Assembly (NCBI GenBank): GCA_020536535.1
Contig: JAHLWZ010000795.1
Span: forward strand, 99,913 to 163,912
Reading direction: 5' to 3'
Origin: Pelomyxa schiedti
Lineage: Eukaryota; Evosea; Pelobiontida; Pelomyxidae
DNA length: 64,000 nt
Part shown: positions 9,823-24,323 of the stretch, piece after piece
How the letters are laid out: the number at the start of each line of letters is the position of its first letter
How positions within the stretch are numbered: position 1 is the stretch's first letter
Program-made: the position numbers and the translations under genes
Notes under the pieces: model-generated
What the model saw: only the letters and a program-made list of their open reading frames with translations
Database searches by the model: none
What the model was told of the DNA's origin: nothing

Positions 9823-11163
9823 ATGGTAGGTGCCGCGGGCAGCGACGCCTACTCCAGCCTCGTCGCCGTAAGCAGCAGCCCCCACGTCTACGATGCAAGC
9901 AGCGTCGGCAGCAGCGGCGTCTCTGGGAGCGAGGGCGAGGAGGGCAAGTACTACCTGGTGTACCCGGTGGTGGGCGTGGCGATGGCGTCGCTGCTGGGCT
10001 CCCTGTTTGTAATCGCGTGGATCATCACCTCGAGGAGGATGAAGACTTTCCACTGGAGACTCGTTTTTATGTCATCTTTGTGCCAGTCCCTAGGTTGGTT
10101 GGTTTTTTTTTTTTTTTTTTTTTTTTGGGCTATCTATATCCCTTTGTGAAGCGAAAGCAGCGATCACGAGCGAAAGCAAAATCACAATAATGGTAGAATA
10201 AATGCAAAACATCCGGTTCAGTTGCATGTTCCCTTGAGTTAATTGTATTTATACAGTTTCTCTGACACTCGTTCTGGAGTACCCCTTCTTTGAGTTTACA
10301 GACGAGGAGTCGACGTGGTGTTCTCTGCAAGGTGTCCGGGGGTATTTTGCTCTTATCACTTCCCACCAACACACAATCCTCACAAAGGTTTCTTTCAGTC
10401 CGCGTTCCAGCTTGCTGGCGAGATGTGGATAATGGGTATCTCATTTAGATTGCATAGGTGACTTACCCTTCATCCTTTGTCTGCGAATTAATTACAAAAA
10501 CGCAGACTGGCGAGGAAAAAACAACCCCTTGGTCCCGCGTGTGAAATTATGTTCCACCTGTTAATATGGCCAGTGTGTGCTTTATTGGCCGCTATTCCAT
10601 TTTATAGCTCCAGTGATCCTCTTGTATATGTGCCCCTTGCCTGTGGATATTGCTGGCTCACTCCGGACGCAGCGATAGCCAGAATTCTGATCTTTTATGT
10701 TCCGCAGTGGTTCGTCATCTTCACAACTATCGGCTTGTACATACACGTGACCTACATCCTCCGCGAGCCCATCAGACTTTACACTATGCGTACATTGCGG
10801 CTTACCAGGAGGTCAAGCTCCAGCAGGTTCCTGCTGGCCGAGGCGCCGGTTCTTACCACAACACCGCCCGAAAAGCGGCAGGCCCTGAAACGGGCCATCA
10901 GGGCAGTGAGACAGCTAGTCCTATATCCAATGTGCATGCTACTGACATGGGTTCCATGCACAGTGTGCAGGGTGATTCAGGCCGTGAACGGCGGAGTGGA
11001 GGACAAGGTGACATCCACAGTCCTTGCGTGGATGAATGACACCACAGGCCTGTTTTTCTTCTTCGCGTGCCTGTTGACTGGAGAAGTATTCCAGGACTTG
11101 AAAAAACTATGCCGCAGAATGTGCTGCTGCCGGCGGGATTCAGATCAACTTACAGCCAATTAA
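9823..11163 (+). CDS. cAMP-receptor-like (cAR/CRL) seven-helix GPCR
   Basis: There are four exons: about 9823-10091, 10257-10331 (75 bases), 10388-10457 (70 bases) and 10506-11163. Exons 2 to 4 splice in frame to give WCSLQG, FFQSAFQLAGEMWIMGISF and RLHRLARKKQPL. The protein has a short Ser/Gly-rich extracellular N-terminus, TM1 (LVYPVVGVAMASLLGSLFVI), the conserved C-x-x-Q-G...Q...LA..MW helix-3 pattern of Dictyostelium cAR/CRL receptors, then EIMFHLLIWPV, a Cys-rich loop and helices 5 to 7. It ends with a short basic, Cys-rich tail (CRRMCCCRR) suited to palmitoylation. Such receptors couple to heterotrimeric G proteins at the plasma membrane; the ligand is unknown. The poly-T tract (10106-10126) after exon 1 lies in intron 1. 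Confidence 0.82.
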
Positions 11164-11403
11164 TTGAACAACCACCCGAGCAATTCCAATCCCAATTCAA
11201 TTGGAACCACTCTCAGCACAAGAATTAGGCGACAAGCTATTCTTCATTGACATGTCAATAATCACCTCACACCCTCCTACAAAAACGCAGCCTTTCAATC
11301 AGACCAATCAATCACCAGATCTGTCAAGATCTGATGGGAATTTTTCGAAGTCAAACGAAACGCTAAAAAAAAGGAAAAACAAGAAAAAGAAAACTCTTCA
11401 AAC

Positions 11404-14005
<2,602 letters not shown>

Positions 14006-14251
14006 GAAACTACCTCACAAAGCCTTCCTTCTGACCTCCCTTTCTCCACCATTCACACCATACAAAAGGAATTTTCTTTCGCAACCCAGAACCCGTTTTT
14101 TGAATTGTTATTCTCCAAACCAATTTATTTCTTACGATCAAACACCGGGATCCACAAGAAAACAAAGCCACAACAGCGACTGTTGTTACTGCCGACACAA
14201 CACGCGAACAGTACACCCGTATATCAACAACAAAAAGAACCTACACCAAGA

Positions 14252-14903
14252 ATGTCGTACATGTTACCGCATCTTCATAATGGATGGCAAGTTGACCGCG
14301 CCATCCTGGAGGAAGAGGAACGCGTTGTTGTCATTCGATTTGGACACGATTGGGACCCTGAGTGCATGAAGTATGTTCCTTTTGTTACTCTTTGTGGTCT
14401 TTCCTCGCCAAAACAATGCTGGGCCAAACCAACTAACCCTCGCTTTGTGCTAAATGTATTTACGACAATGATATATATTGTGTGACTAAGATAAATATCT
14501 AGGATGGATGAAATACTGTATGGTGTGGCAATGAAAGTAAAAAACATGGCTGTCATTTATCTGGTTGATATAACTGAAGTACCAGACTTCAACAAGATGT
14601 ACGAATTATATGATCCAGTCACAACCATGTTCTTCTAGTATGTGCACAATAATTTTTCTTCGTTGTCTTACTTCTGTTTAGTAGAAACAAACACATAATG
14701 ATTGACTTGGGTACCGGAAACAATAACAAAAGTATGTTATCTTATTCCCTTATTTCGTTTTTTAATTGTGCACCACAGTTAACTGGGCAATGAACAACAA
14801 GCAAGAACTCATAGACATCGTAGAGACCATATACAGAGGAGCAAGAAAAGGACACGGTCTTGTCATTTCACCCAAGGACTACTCCACAAAATACAAGTAC
14901 TGA
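14252..14903 (+). CDS. DIM1: DIM1 / U5 snRNP 15-kDa thioredoxin-fold protein
   Basis: Four exons (14252-14370, 14503-14637, 14682-14731, 14779-14903) give about 142 residues, the usual family length. The protein begins MSYMLPHLHNGWQVDRAI and ends SPKDYSTKYKY. Family landmarks include RFGHDWDPECMKMDE, IYLVDITEVPDFNKMYELYDP, FFYRNKHIMIDLGTG and NNNKINWAM. The family (human TXNL4A, yeast Dib1) is an essential, redox-inactive thioredoxin-fold component of the U4/U6.U5 tri-snRNP, removed when the spliceosome is activated. Its conservation here fits an intron-rich genome. All introns are GT-AG, 44-132 bases, and the splice phases are unambiguous. Confidence 0.96.
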
Positions 14904-15064
14904 GTTACACAAGCCACCCAAGTCAGTGTTATGTGTTGACAATCCCAACCCATAAACAGCATAAATATCAAAAAAAAGTGTTTTTTAGTTACATATTCTA
15001 TACATTCTGTATTTCTTTTTCTTTTCTTGGGGTTGTTGTCTTAGCAACTGTGGGGTTTGGTTGT

Positions 15065-17609
15065 TTAGCTTACAGAGTGTTCTGGGGATGTGGTTGCCTC
15101 TGTGGCTGGAGGAGAGGGTGAATTGGTGCCAATTTCCGGACTTGTGGTGTTGGTTGGTTCTGTGTGTTGGATAATGAGGTCTGTTGCTGCTTCCGCCATG
15201 AGCCTCAGGGCTCGTGAAGGGTCGGTGGGTTTTGTGGTTGTTGGTGGGAGGGTTGATGGTGGTGGGGGTGGTGTTGGTGTTTGTTGGTCCACTACTACAT
15301 AGGTGGTGTCTGTTATTTGAGGTGAGGGTGTTTGGGTAGGGCTCGTCATGTATGTTTGTGGGGAGGTTGTGTAAGGTTGGATTACTGCGTTGCGGGAGTT
15401 GGACGATTTGCCCGTCCTGCGGCGCTTCGACTTCGGTGATATGGTGTCCCCGGAGGATTTCTTCCCAGGTGTATACAAAGAACCTTCTGTGTGAGAGCTT
15501 CTGTACTTTTTGGCCCACTGAAGACCACAGGCATTGCACAATCTGTCAATCTCAATAAGGTAGGAAGTATTTCGATAATAGGACACACGTTGCCGGTCCT
15601 TCAGGACCTTTCCGCCACTCGGGTGTGTTCTTTCTCCCACAGAAATGGCAATACAACTGGGATTTATCCACTCCAGATAACCTGCGTCTCGTGCTTGACT
15701 ACTTGTGGTTAGAAGTAAGAACTTTACTGTGCGGATGAGGCACCTTAGTAGGTTGAACAGGTTCTTGCACTGGTTCCTCTTGTGGCGTTATAAGGGGTGA
15801 CGATATGGGATTAAAAGATGGGATTGGAGGAGGTGGTGGAGGAGTTTGTTGGAGTTGAAGGAGCAACTTTCTGCAAATTTGGTTGTCTCCAACAGATTCC
15901 CCTTTTGCCTTCCCCCCTTTGCGTGTTGACTTCTTTGTAACCTCTTTTGGAGGCTCTTCTGAAACTTGAGGTTCTGTTTGGCATGGATTGTACATATTCG
16001 GGTCTTGCTTGGTGGGGTTGGCTTGGCGTTCATCTCTAACTGGCTCGAGAGTTTGAGCTTGTTGTTCAGTTCCGTAGTCATTTTGAACCTGAGTGGCTTC
16101 GGGCTGTTTCTGAAGCAGAGGAATCGTAAAAGTATCTTGTGGGTCTGGTCTTTCTGGTTGCTGTTGTTGCTGTTGCTGTTGTAGGAGAAGTTGCTCTAGA
16201 AGTTGCAGTTGCTGGGTTGCAATAAGCTGTCGTAGTTGGTTCTCAACAAAGATTTTTTGTTGTTGTTGCTCTCTTTGTTCTACCTCTAGCATTTCCATCA
16301 TTTTCTGTGGGTCCTGCGGGTACTGAAGGGGTTGCTGTTCTGGAGTGGGTTGCCATTGAATAAGTGCCTGTAGGAAGGTGGTGTCCAGTGATTTTTGCGC
16401 CTGGTCAGTAGAATCGTGAACAGACGAGGGAATTGGGGTAGGGAGTGGAGGAGGACAATCCAGTGTTGATGTGTTGGGTGAAATAACTAGATTTGCGGAA
16501 GGTGGTAAACAAGGTGAAAGTGAAGGGTTAGGAATGGGTGGTGGGTGTTCAAGTGGGATCAGTTGTTGTGGCAGCGACGGCGGGCACAAGACCCTACCAG
16601 CGCTACCTGCACTAGATAACGCGTCCTGCCCAAAAGCCGCAGAGGACAGGTACATCTCCTCGCGCTTTTGGGGGAGAACACCGGAGCCGCTGATGCAATC
16701 CGTTGTCGCGTCGGTCGCCACGAGTGCTGTCGGTTCGCTTTCGGTGGTCGGTTGCCCACTCGGTTCTTCCTCAGCACACTCGATCGAGTCTGGTGCCCCG
16801 GCCGACGTCGGTTCCTGTCCGACTTTTTTTCCTTGCGTCGGGTTCGGGTCGTTGCTTGTTGGGGTTGTGATGTCGCTGTTGTCGCCTTTTGTCGCAGTTC
16901 CGGCACGGCAGAGTGTCGCCTCACGTGTCGCTGACCGCACCACGTCCCCCTCTAATTTGGCTTTTTTTGGATCCTCCGGCAGAAACTGTAGATCAGAAGG
17001 TGGCCTTTCCGAATTCGGCTGATTCGAAATCGGGCTGGCAGCAGTTGCCGGGCAATGTGTGTCGGGAAACCCCAAAAAGCAACCGAAATTTGCCGAAGCG
17101 GCGTTGTCGTCGGCTTCGCGGCCGACTTCGTCGGTTGCCATGAGCTCCTCTGGGATTTGTGCCTCCTCGCGTTGTCGTCGGCTTCGCGCGCCGCGCGTCG
17201 TCGCTGTCTTGGTGGGGGATGACCGCGGCGTTATGGGCGACCGAGAGCGAGGCGTGTGCAGCGGCGACGTGTTGCACGAATGGCCGTTAGTGCTCGTGAT
17301 CGCGATGCAATCTCGCGGCTGGGAGTGGGCGGGAGCAGCTTTCTTGGGCGCTGCTACGGCGGCAGTGTGTTGTTGTTGTTGGCCGTGGTAGTGCCGGCTG
17401 CTGGATTTGCTGTCCTGGTGTCCTTGGTGTTGCTGCTGGGATTTACAGTTATGGCAAAGTCGCTGGGCGGCGTCGCGGCGCTCGCGGGCGCGGCGTGACA
17501 CGAGGGTAAGTGCAGCGGCTTTGACAACCCACTCGGCGACGTAGGCTCGCCGTTGTCGTTTGACGGCAGGGTCTCTGCCGCGAGGCTGGAGTGAATTATG
17601 GGACTCCAT
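15065..17609 (-). CDS. GATA-type zinc-finger transcription factor
   Basis: Exon 1 (17609-15723) encodes about 630 residues of low-complexity sequence: a basic Ala/Arg start with a CHNCKSQQQ segment, Ser/Thr/Pro-rich stretches, and two polyQ blocks (16290-16160). Exon 2 (15656-15589) and exon 3 (15542-15065) together build one GATA finger: CHFCGRKNTPEWRKGP, then (across the second intron) TLCNACGLQWAKKYR. This is a C-x2-C...C-x2-C finger with the conserved W-R-x-G-P and NACG. Both introns (66 and 46 bases) resolve exactly in frame. The tail is Thr/Pro-rich with a basic SPKSKRRR nuclear-localisation-like patch. It is a sequence-specific regulator binding GATA sites; targets are unknown. It is head-to-head with the lipase gene, 330 bases apart. 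Confidence 0.9.
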
Positions 17610-17941
17610 GGTGGGTTCACGTCCTTTGTAGTGACTACCACAAGCAGTTCGTCCTTTTGTTTTTTTTTTATTCTTTCGTTCTTGTCGATCTTGATAGAAT
17701 TGGCAATAAGCAACTTTTAGAGATGTTTGGCGATGAGAGATGCCGATCCAGTCTGTGAGGTAGTTCTCTTGATGTGATTTTCTGGCCCAGATTTCGAGGG
17801 CACTCAGGTAAAAGCACAGGCTGCCGGTGCATCACAAGTGCAAACCCCTTTCACAAGAAACAGTGTTCTCGCAGTGACTCCCGGCAGGAAACGTGTTCCC
17901 TGAACGCCGTGAAAAAAACAACAAACAAAAACAAACCCGTG

Positions 17942-20900
17942 ATGGTTTCGGTTTCGAATGCGCACACAGCCGTAATCGTCGTCGCCGCCGCCGCCGTCGT
18001 CTCGCTGCTCGCCCCCGCCTGCCTCTGCCAGTCTCCCCCTGCGGCGTCGTACGCGCGCGTCTACTACGTCCCGGGGGCGTCGCCTCCGTGGGACCCCTCG
18101 TGGGCCCCGGCCGTGGCCAGCGTCGACGTCGCCGCGGCGGGCTCGCCGTCGTCGCCGCCGTCGGTGTCGCCCCCCGAGGCCCGCTGCCTCCTCGGCCCCG
18201 GCGGCGACGGCGAGGACGTCGCGGCCTACATCTCGCAGGGCGCGTTCGCGGCCGACCTGGTCGAGGACCTCGAGGAGGACGGGGGCAGCACCCTGTGGTA
18301 CTACTTCGTCGCCGGGAAGACCCTGTACGCCGTGAATCTGACGTCGTGCGACGTGGAGGTCGTCTCGGCGCTAGCCACCCCCATCGACATTGTGGGACTC
18401 ACGTGGTCGGAATCCGACGGCGTCTTCTTCGCCATCGGGCACACCTTCGAGTGCGGAGAAGAACGAACAGTTCTGCACAGAATGACCAGAGATGGATTTC
18501 TGGAGCAAGTAGGAATGTTGCACTCTCCGGGATGGGAACGTGTGCAGTACTCGGTGGACAGTTTGGCGTTCTCTGACATGACTGGAGAATTGTATGCCTA
18601 CTCTGGAAGCCCTTGTGCCATGCATTCCATTGACCCGTGTGATGCAACTGTTGTGGCGTCTGCTGTGTGCCCGGGATCCGGTTATATTACCTCCAGGTAT
18701 CCTCCTAAATTTGGGTTTTGCTTTTCTGTCGTTTTTTTTTTTTTTCTTTGTTTTTTTTTGTTTTATTATCATTACTTGCTTAGTGATTTATTTCTTTTTT
18801 GGCCCGCTGTCATTGTGTGTATTAATATTGGTTGGGTACTACCAATGGAGTGATGTTTCCCTTGACTTCGACGATGAGACTGGGGAGCTCTATATGGCAC
18901 CAGCCAGTATTGTTGGCATTTGGATTATGAATCACACTGCATGCATCCCGATTTCTGAAATTACACCACCAGATGTCAGTGTATATGGAATTGGTGTGCT
19001 GCATATGTACGCCCATTTGCAGAGTCCCAGTAGCAGTGAGAGTTCTTCATATTTCACTGAGCTTGACGATTTCTCTGATGAGATAGGTGCTAATTTCGCA
19101 ATTTTCACTTGTGCTTCTTATGCAGGATTTACCTACCCAATTGAAAATTGGTTGTGTTCAGTCTGCCCTCCTGAGTGGGAGTCTCAGATTGATCTCATAG
19201 GAACGTTTAGAGATCCATGGCACTACTCTTTTGGGTATGTGATGCATGTGAATGGCATGGGCCTTCTAGTAGTAATAAGGGGGATTGCAGGGTCCACCCT
19301 GCAGTGGATGCTGGATGGTGACTTGAGACAAGACCTGTATCCACTACAACCAACAAGTGGGAAGCTTGCTCTAGTACACTCCGGATTTCTACAAATTACT
19401 GAAGCTGTTAAGTTGGCTGTAGAAAAACTTATCCGCGAGGGCTTGAGCATGTTCGAGTATTCCGACGTTGTATTTGCTGGTCACAGTATGGGAGGGTCTG
19501 TGGCGGCATTGTTAGCACCAATAGTTTGGGCTGACCTTTCATATGACTATGACTTGCCTCGTGGGTTTCTCAAGGTGATCACTCTGGGACAACCGCGTGT
19601 TGGGAATGCAGGGTTTAATGACGTCCTTTTATCTGCCACTGACTTTCACCATCGAGTTATTCACCATTGCGATCCTGTTCCACAAGTTCCGAGTGACGGC
19701 TACACACACTTTGCCACTGAACACTGGATTTCCGTTTGTGGAGGCAATACTTCCATTTCATGTGACAGTTCTGGTGAAGATCCTTCTTGCAGTAGGAGCT
19801 GTAGTACTGAGGAGTACACCAGTCACGCTTTGGACCACAACTTGTATTACAATGTTGCGTACCTCTCGACTACATGGTCATATGACACGGTCGATCCTTG
19901 TGAAGGAGAATGTTGGTCAAGTTCTGAAAGTTGCCAGTTTGATGCGAACAACGTACCAAAATGCATGTGTACGATCCCTGGACTCGTCACTGCAGAAGTT
20001 GGGGGGTGCCAGTTGCCGGATCCAATCAGTGTGGTACCCACACTCAATTCCGTTGTTTTGGAGATTAGAAAAACTGACACTGTTTCTGACTTGCTTGCTT
20101 TGTTCAAATTTGAACTTTCTGGAAAGTTCAATGTGGCCATAGAGACCATCATCAACTGGCACACTTCATCACCAAATACTAAAAGAGAGGACTGTACTAC
20201 AGTGAGCACGAACGACACAGCAGCGGAGAGTTGTCTGCTCTCTGTACAATTCGCATACTCTAATACTAGCAACAGCTCGTTTGCCTGGTTTTTCACAGAT
20301 ATACTTCATAATCACGCCACTCTTGAAACCTTTTCTATTATGCGTGCTTCAATTGCTGTAGTTGATGACAATGACACGCTCACATCCGTGTCAGTTGAGC
20401 AAACTGATGTAGTGACAGGTAACTCCGAGCTACTCCCTTCCCACTATTTATTCCTTACGATGAAAAAAGATCCCAGCTGTTCTGAGAGCTGTCTTCAGTC
20501 CTGGATAGGCGATGGGATGTGTGATATTGGTTGTCTTGTAGCAAGCTGTCAATATGACCAAGGGGACTGTCCTGATGTTCCCAGCAGCTCCGCAAGTGAA
20601 TCCAGGTCAGTCTCTAAATCAAGCTCTGCAAGTTCCAGTCAACAACAAAGTGTAGCATCAACGGCAAGTACAGAGTTGGACTCTGAAGGCAGCAGTTCCC
20701 ATTCCAGTTCAAGTACAAGACATTCTATCCCCCATTCAGATGAACAATCATCGCTTGTGAGTAATCCTCTGGAATCCTATCCACTTGGGCAGTCATCTCA
20801 ATACCTTGAGACCCCTTCCAGTGAGGACGTTATAACTGTCTCCCTCTGGATACTAGTTGCCGTTGCCGGAGGTGCAGGTGTTCTATGTATTCTGGCTTTT

Positions 20901-21050
20901 CTGGCAGGCCTCAGTGTGGCTTGTTGTGCCGTGAAGAAGAAGAATGAGCCTACTATTGAGGAGAGCTTTTCCTCTGCTTTCTCTGATGACGGCTCACGCA
21001 GAAGAGCAGGATTGGGACCAAGAGACATTCCTCTTGATAATTTGAACTGA
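17942..21050 (+). CDS. membrane-anchored class 3 lipase with LNR/Notch domain
   Basis: There are two exons (17942-18696 and 18851-21050) in phase. A signal peptide (hydrophobic AVIVVAAAAVVSLLAPACLC) is followed by a roughly 300-residue beta-rich ectodomain with WYYFVAGKTLYAV and TGELY motifs. A fungal-lipase-type alpha/beta hydrolase follows: VMHVNGMGLLVVIRG, nucleophile elbow VVFAGHSMGGSVAALL, Asp in HHCDPVPQVP, and a likely His in THFATEHW. Then come an EGF-like Cys cluster, a second unrecognised domain, and one LNR module (CSESCLQSWIGDGMCDIGC...DQGDC). A Ser-rich stalk, one TM helix (VSLWILVAVAGGAGVLCILAF) and a short basic cytosolic tail complete the protein. The predicted role is a cell-surface or endolysosomal acyl hydrolase. 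Exon 1 is very GC-rich and exon 2 much less so. Confidence 0.88.
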
Positions 21051-21183
21051 GCGCAAATTCCCTCCCACACAACATTATTCACTTTGTAAAACCCATATTT
21101 ATTTTGCATAATAGAGTTTTGTTACACAATGGTTTTTTTTTTTTGTTGTTGTTGTTGTGGGTTCACTGGTGATTCAATGTAGT
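21051..21183. other. convergent 3' ends, lipase and AbfB genes
   Basis: About 130 bases between two convergent stop codons. It holds a T-run and a TTG repeat (about 21130-21158) and A/T-rich stretches fit for poly(A) signals of both genes. Confidence 0.4.
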
Positions 21184-22435
21184 TCAGAACCCTTGTACCA
21201 TCCGCCCCCCTTTGAAGACATAGAATGAGGCATCCTTCATAAATAGGTCACTGTAGTCATTCTGGTGTATGTAGAGGCGGAAGCCGCAGTGCCTGATGTA
21301 ATGGCCTGGGTAGTTCACAGATTCGAATGACACAGTCCCTGTTGCTCCGCATAGTCCCGGGACTTTACTGTACGAGTGTAAGAAGTAGTTTTTACATTAC
21401 ATATAATATGTCTCCCCATCTTAACAATAACGTTGAAAACACACCGGAATGATGCATCATTAAGATAAAGGGGAGCACTTTCTCTTGAATGCAACTTGAT
21501 TTCATAGTTTTGATGCCTAAAGAAGTGATTGGGATAGTTGACAGACTCAAAAGAAATGCAGTTGCCCCCAACAAGACCAGGCCGCAGTATGAAAGTAGAG
21601 TCCTGTTTATCTAGTGCGGTAGTGACTGGGTCAATGTAGCCCATGCCCCCCTTGTGCCTCATGAAGTGTGTTTGATAGTTGAATGACTGGAAGGAGTAAC
21701 TTTCGGCCTGTTGTGCTTCCACTATCGGGGTTGGAGTCGAGAGAGACACTGACCTGTTCAACGTCATGAAGGATGCATCTTGGTTAAATAAGTCACTTCC
21801 ATCCGCCCGGTGTATGTATAGTCTGAATCCCTGGTGCCGAATAAAGTGCCCAGGATAATTCACCGATTCAAACGAGACGGTTCGAGGGAGTCCACAAAGG
21901 CCATTTACCTGTCTGAAATTCCAAAAGAGAAAGAGATAGAATAAGTTTATTGTGTGATACATACAATAGAGTAAGGATAATGTAAAAAAAAAAAAAAGGA
22001 AGTGTTTATATACCTGAACGATGCATCATTGAGATACAAGTCGTTGGTCTCTTTTGCGTGAAGTTTAATTTCGTAATTCTGGTGCCTCAGGAATTGGTTT
22101 GGGAAACTGGCCGATTCGAACGAAATACTGCCCGGAGCACCCACCAGCCCCGGCCTTACGTGAAACGAAGAATCTGCAGTGTCCTTCTCAGTCCCGCTCA
22201 ATTCTTCGATGTAGCCCAGGCCCCCCCTGTGCCTTATGAAATGTGTAGGGTAGTTCACAGATTGAAATCCAGTAACTGCGACCAACGGCCGTGGTGGTGC
22301 CGCAGTTGCTGCTGTCGTTGCGGCGCTGGCGTTTGGTGGCGGCGAAACTGCAGTAGCGTTTGTGGTTATGGGAGTCTTGGGCGTCGCGGTGCTGGCACTG
22401 CCAGGCGTAGTCGTCGTAGCAGTAAGTCTGCCCAT
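21184..22435 (-). CDS. tandem AbfB (CBM42-like) beta-trefoil protein
   Basis: Three exons give about 350 residues: a Thr/Pro/Ala-rich N-terminus without signal peptide, then six copies of a roughly 46-residue unit. Each unit has the signature S-V/F-N-Y-P-x-H-F-I-R-H followed by a DASF/DSSF strand, for example FQSVNYPTHFIRHRGG, FESASFPNQFLRHQNY, FESVNYPGHFIRHQGF and FQSFNYQTHFMRHKGG. This is the alpha-L-arabinofuranosidase B (AbfB) domain pattern, three units per beta-trefoil, so two trefoils. No glycosidase domain is attached. Units 1-2-3 and 4-5-6 resemble each other in order, implying duplication of a whole trefoil; the two introns lie at similar places in the repeats. CBM42 modules bind arabinose side chains; a cytosolic lectin or actin-crosslinker role is equally possible. 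Confidence 0.85.
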
Positions 22436-22611
22436 TTTCTTATTTGTCGGTTAGACGACGAAGCGGTTTGGTTTTTTTAAATTGTGTTTAAAAAAAATGT
22501 TACTTGGTTGGGGTGAAATGAAAGTGGTATTACAAAGTATGAAGGGGTTGAAGTTGGGTGGTGTGTACCACGAGTGAGAAAGAAAGTAAGAAAGGGGCCA
22601 ATGCTGTGATA

Positions 22612-24323
22612 CTAGGAGTGTCCACCGGGAGGAGGTGGGGGAGGGGGGTAGGTAGGAGCCTGGAAGGAGGGAAGAGCCCACTGGTTGTCATGGTCCAGGG
22701 AGGGGCTGTCAGAGGAAGGAGGGTGCAAGGGGGTGCCGGAGCCCTGGGTGTGTGAGTGGGGACTAGGCGCTTGCTGCTGTATGGCCTGTGCGAGGTTTTT
22801 CCTCTGCCTGTATGTCTGTTTCATGGGATGAGAAAATGGGAAAGGAAAGAAAAGGAACGAGGTGGTACATTGATAATCTTTGCCTCCATTTGCTTGTCAA
22901 CAGCTGGGTGCTCCCCTGCAAAGGTAGTTTTGGGTGGGCCAACCGAAATTGCAACAGTAAAGTCATCTGGCAATCTTGACACAATATTAATGTATCATGA
23001 AGCCAAAACAGTGCTAATACGTATGTTTCTTGGAGCGGTCCAAGTTTTGAACACCAAAGGTTTCAACGTGGTACTTATCCGAAACAAAAGCTGTGTTAAA
23101 TATAACATGGAAAGCCTTAGATGATATTAGTTTTCAGTTTTTTTCATGATGAAGTTCTTAACCTCCTTGGAAGTAGCAGTAGAATAACATCGTATAAGTA
23201 CATCACTCCGAACATCCAGGGAAATTTTCACAGTAATATAATTATCTTCTGGGAAAAGTGAATAGGGTCTGCAACCAGAATTTGAGAATGAGGCATTTCT
23301 TTTGAGTTCAACTATGTTACCTTGTTTCAGCTGTGTTTAGAAGTAATTTTGGTTCAGGATATGTATGGTCATAAATTTCAAAGTACATTTCAGTATCTGG
23401 AAGAACTGGGCCCACTCTGATTTTGCGCAGTCTCACTGGACGAGAAATGAGCTCATATCCATTTAGGATGTTCCAAAAGTAATAAATATACCTGGGGAAG
23501 AAGTTTGTTGTGTTTGGTGGGAAAAAAAAATAACAGTACCGAATTTGAGATGGTTGTGTTACACCCTTTTCTGTGGCTGACCTCCGGGATGCAAAGTGCT
23601 GTGCTGCGGAAGCAATATCAGGGAACTCAGTGCAGTACAACAGCCAACAGATAACGACTACTCCTGTGCGTCCTTTTCCTCCCTGTTGGTGTCTTTGGTT
23701 TAAAGGAAAATGTTCATTTGTTTGAACAGTACCTTGCAATGCACAACAGCCACATTTAGGGAATTCTCTGAAAGCCATGTCTCAAGTGAGTTGAGAATGG
23801 TGAAAAGCCTTGGGATAGAAGGGGCGTGATGATCGAGGAACGGAAAGTCGAATATCTTTGGAGGAATGGGCATGCAACTTAATGGTGTTGTGAGGAAATA
23901 CCCTATTACTGAACTTTTCATAGTCGTACTAAAAGATGGTTGGCCTTGTTTCCACAACAAAGAAAAGTACCTGAATTTCAGAGAGGTTCCATATCATGAA
24001 ACGATCAGTGTGGTTTGCTTCAAGCAACCTTACAACCTATTTTGCGTGAAAATTTTCCAAAAAAACCCAGGGATAAAGGGAAAAAAAAACAACTTACTTC
24101 GTCAATGTGATTCCGCCACACAGCTGTCACACCAGATGACGGGAAACTCATTGCTGCAGGTATAGTGTGAGGAAAAGAGTACAAAAACAAAAGAAAAACA
24201 AAAAAAAAAAGGCGAACCCAAAATGTTGTCAGTAATGTAAGACAAGTCCAAGTCGAAGCCATTGGCTTGATACCGTAGACGATCTCGCGATACGAGTTTA
24301 CGAACACTTTTCAACAACGACAT
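22612..24323 (-). CDS. pten: PTEN-type phosphatidylinositol 3-phosphatase
   Basis: The start at 24323 gives MSLLKSVRKLVSRDRLRYQ and GFDLDLSYIT, the PTEN N-terminal PIP2-binding region and first strand. Further exons supply FPSSGVTAVWRNHIDEV, FPFLDHHAPSI, and the active-site loop split by an intron after HCK and rejoined as HCKGGKGRTG. The usual loop is HCKAGKGRTG; here Ala is Gly, keeping both lysines, the Cys and the Arg. ATEKGVTQPSQIRYV and a divergent C2 domain follow (RPVRLRKIRVGP, MYFEIYDHTYPEP, FHVIFNTAF). The gene ends in a Gln/Pro-rich tail (stop at 22612). PTEN removes the 3-phosphate of PIP3 at the plasma membrane and opposes PI3K in polarity and chemotaxis. It is head-to-head with the HECT gene. 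Confidence 0.93.
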
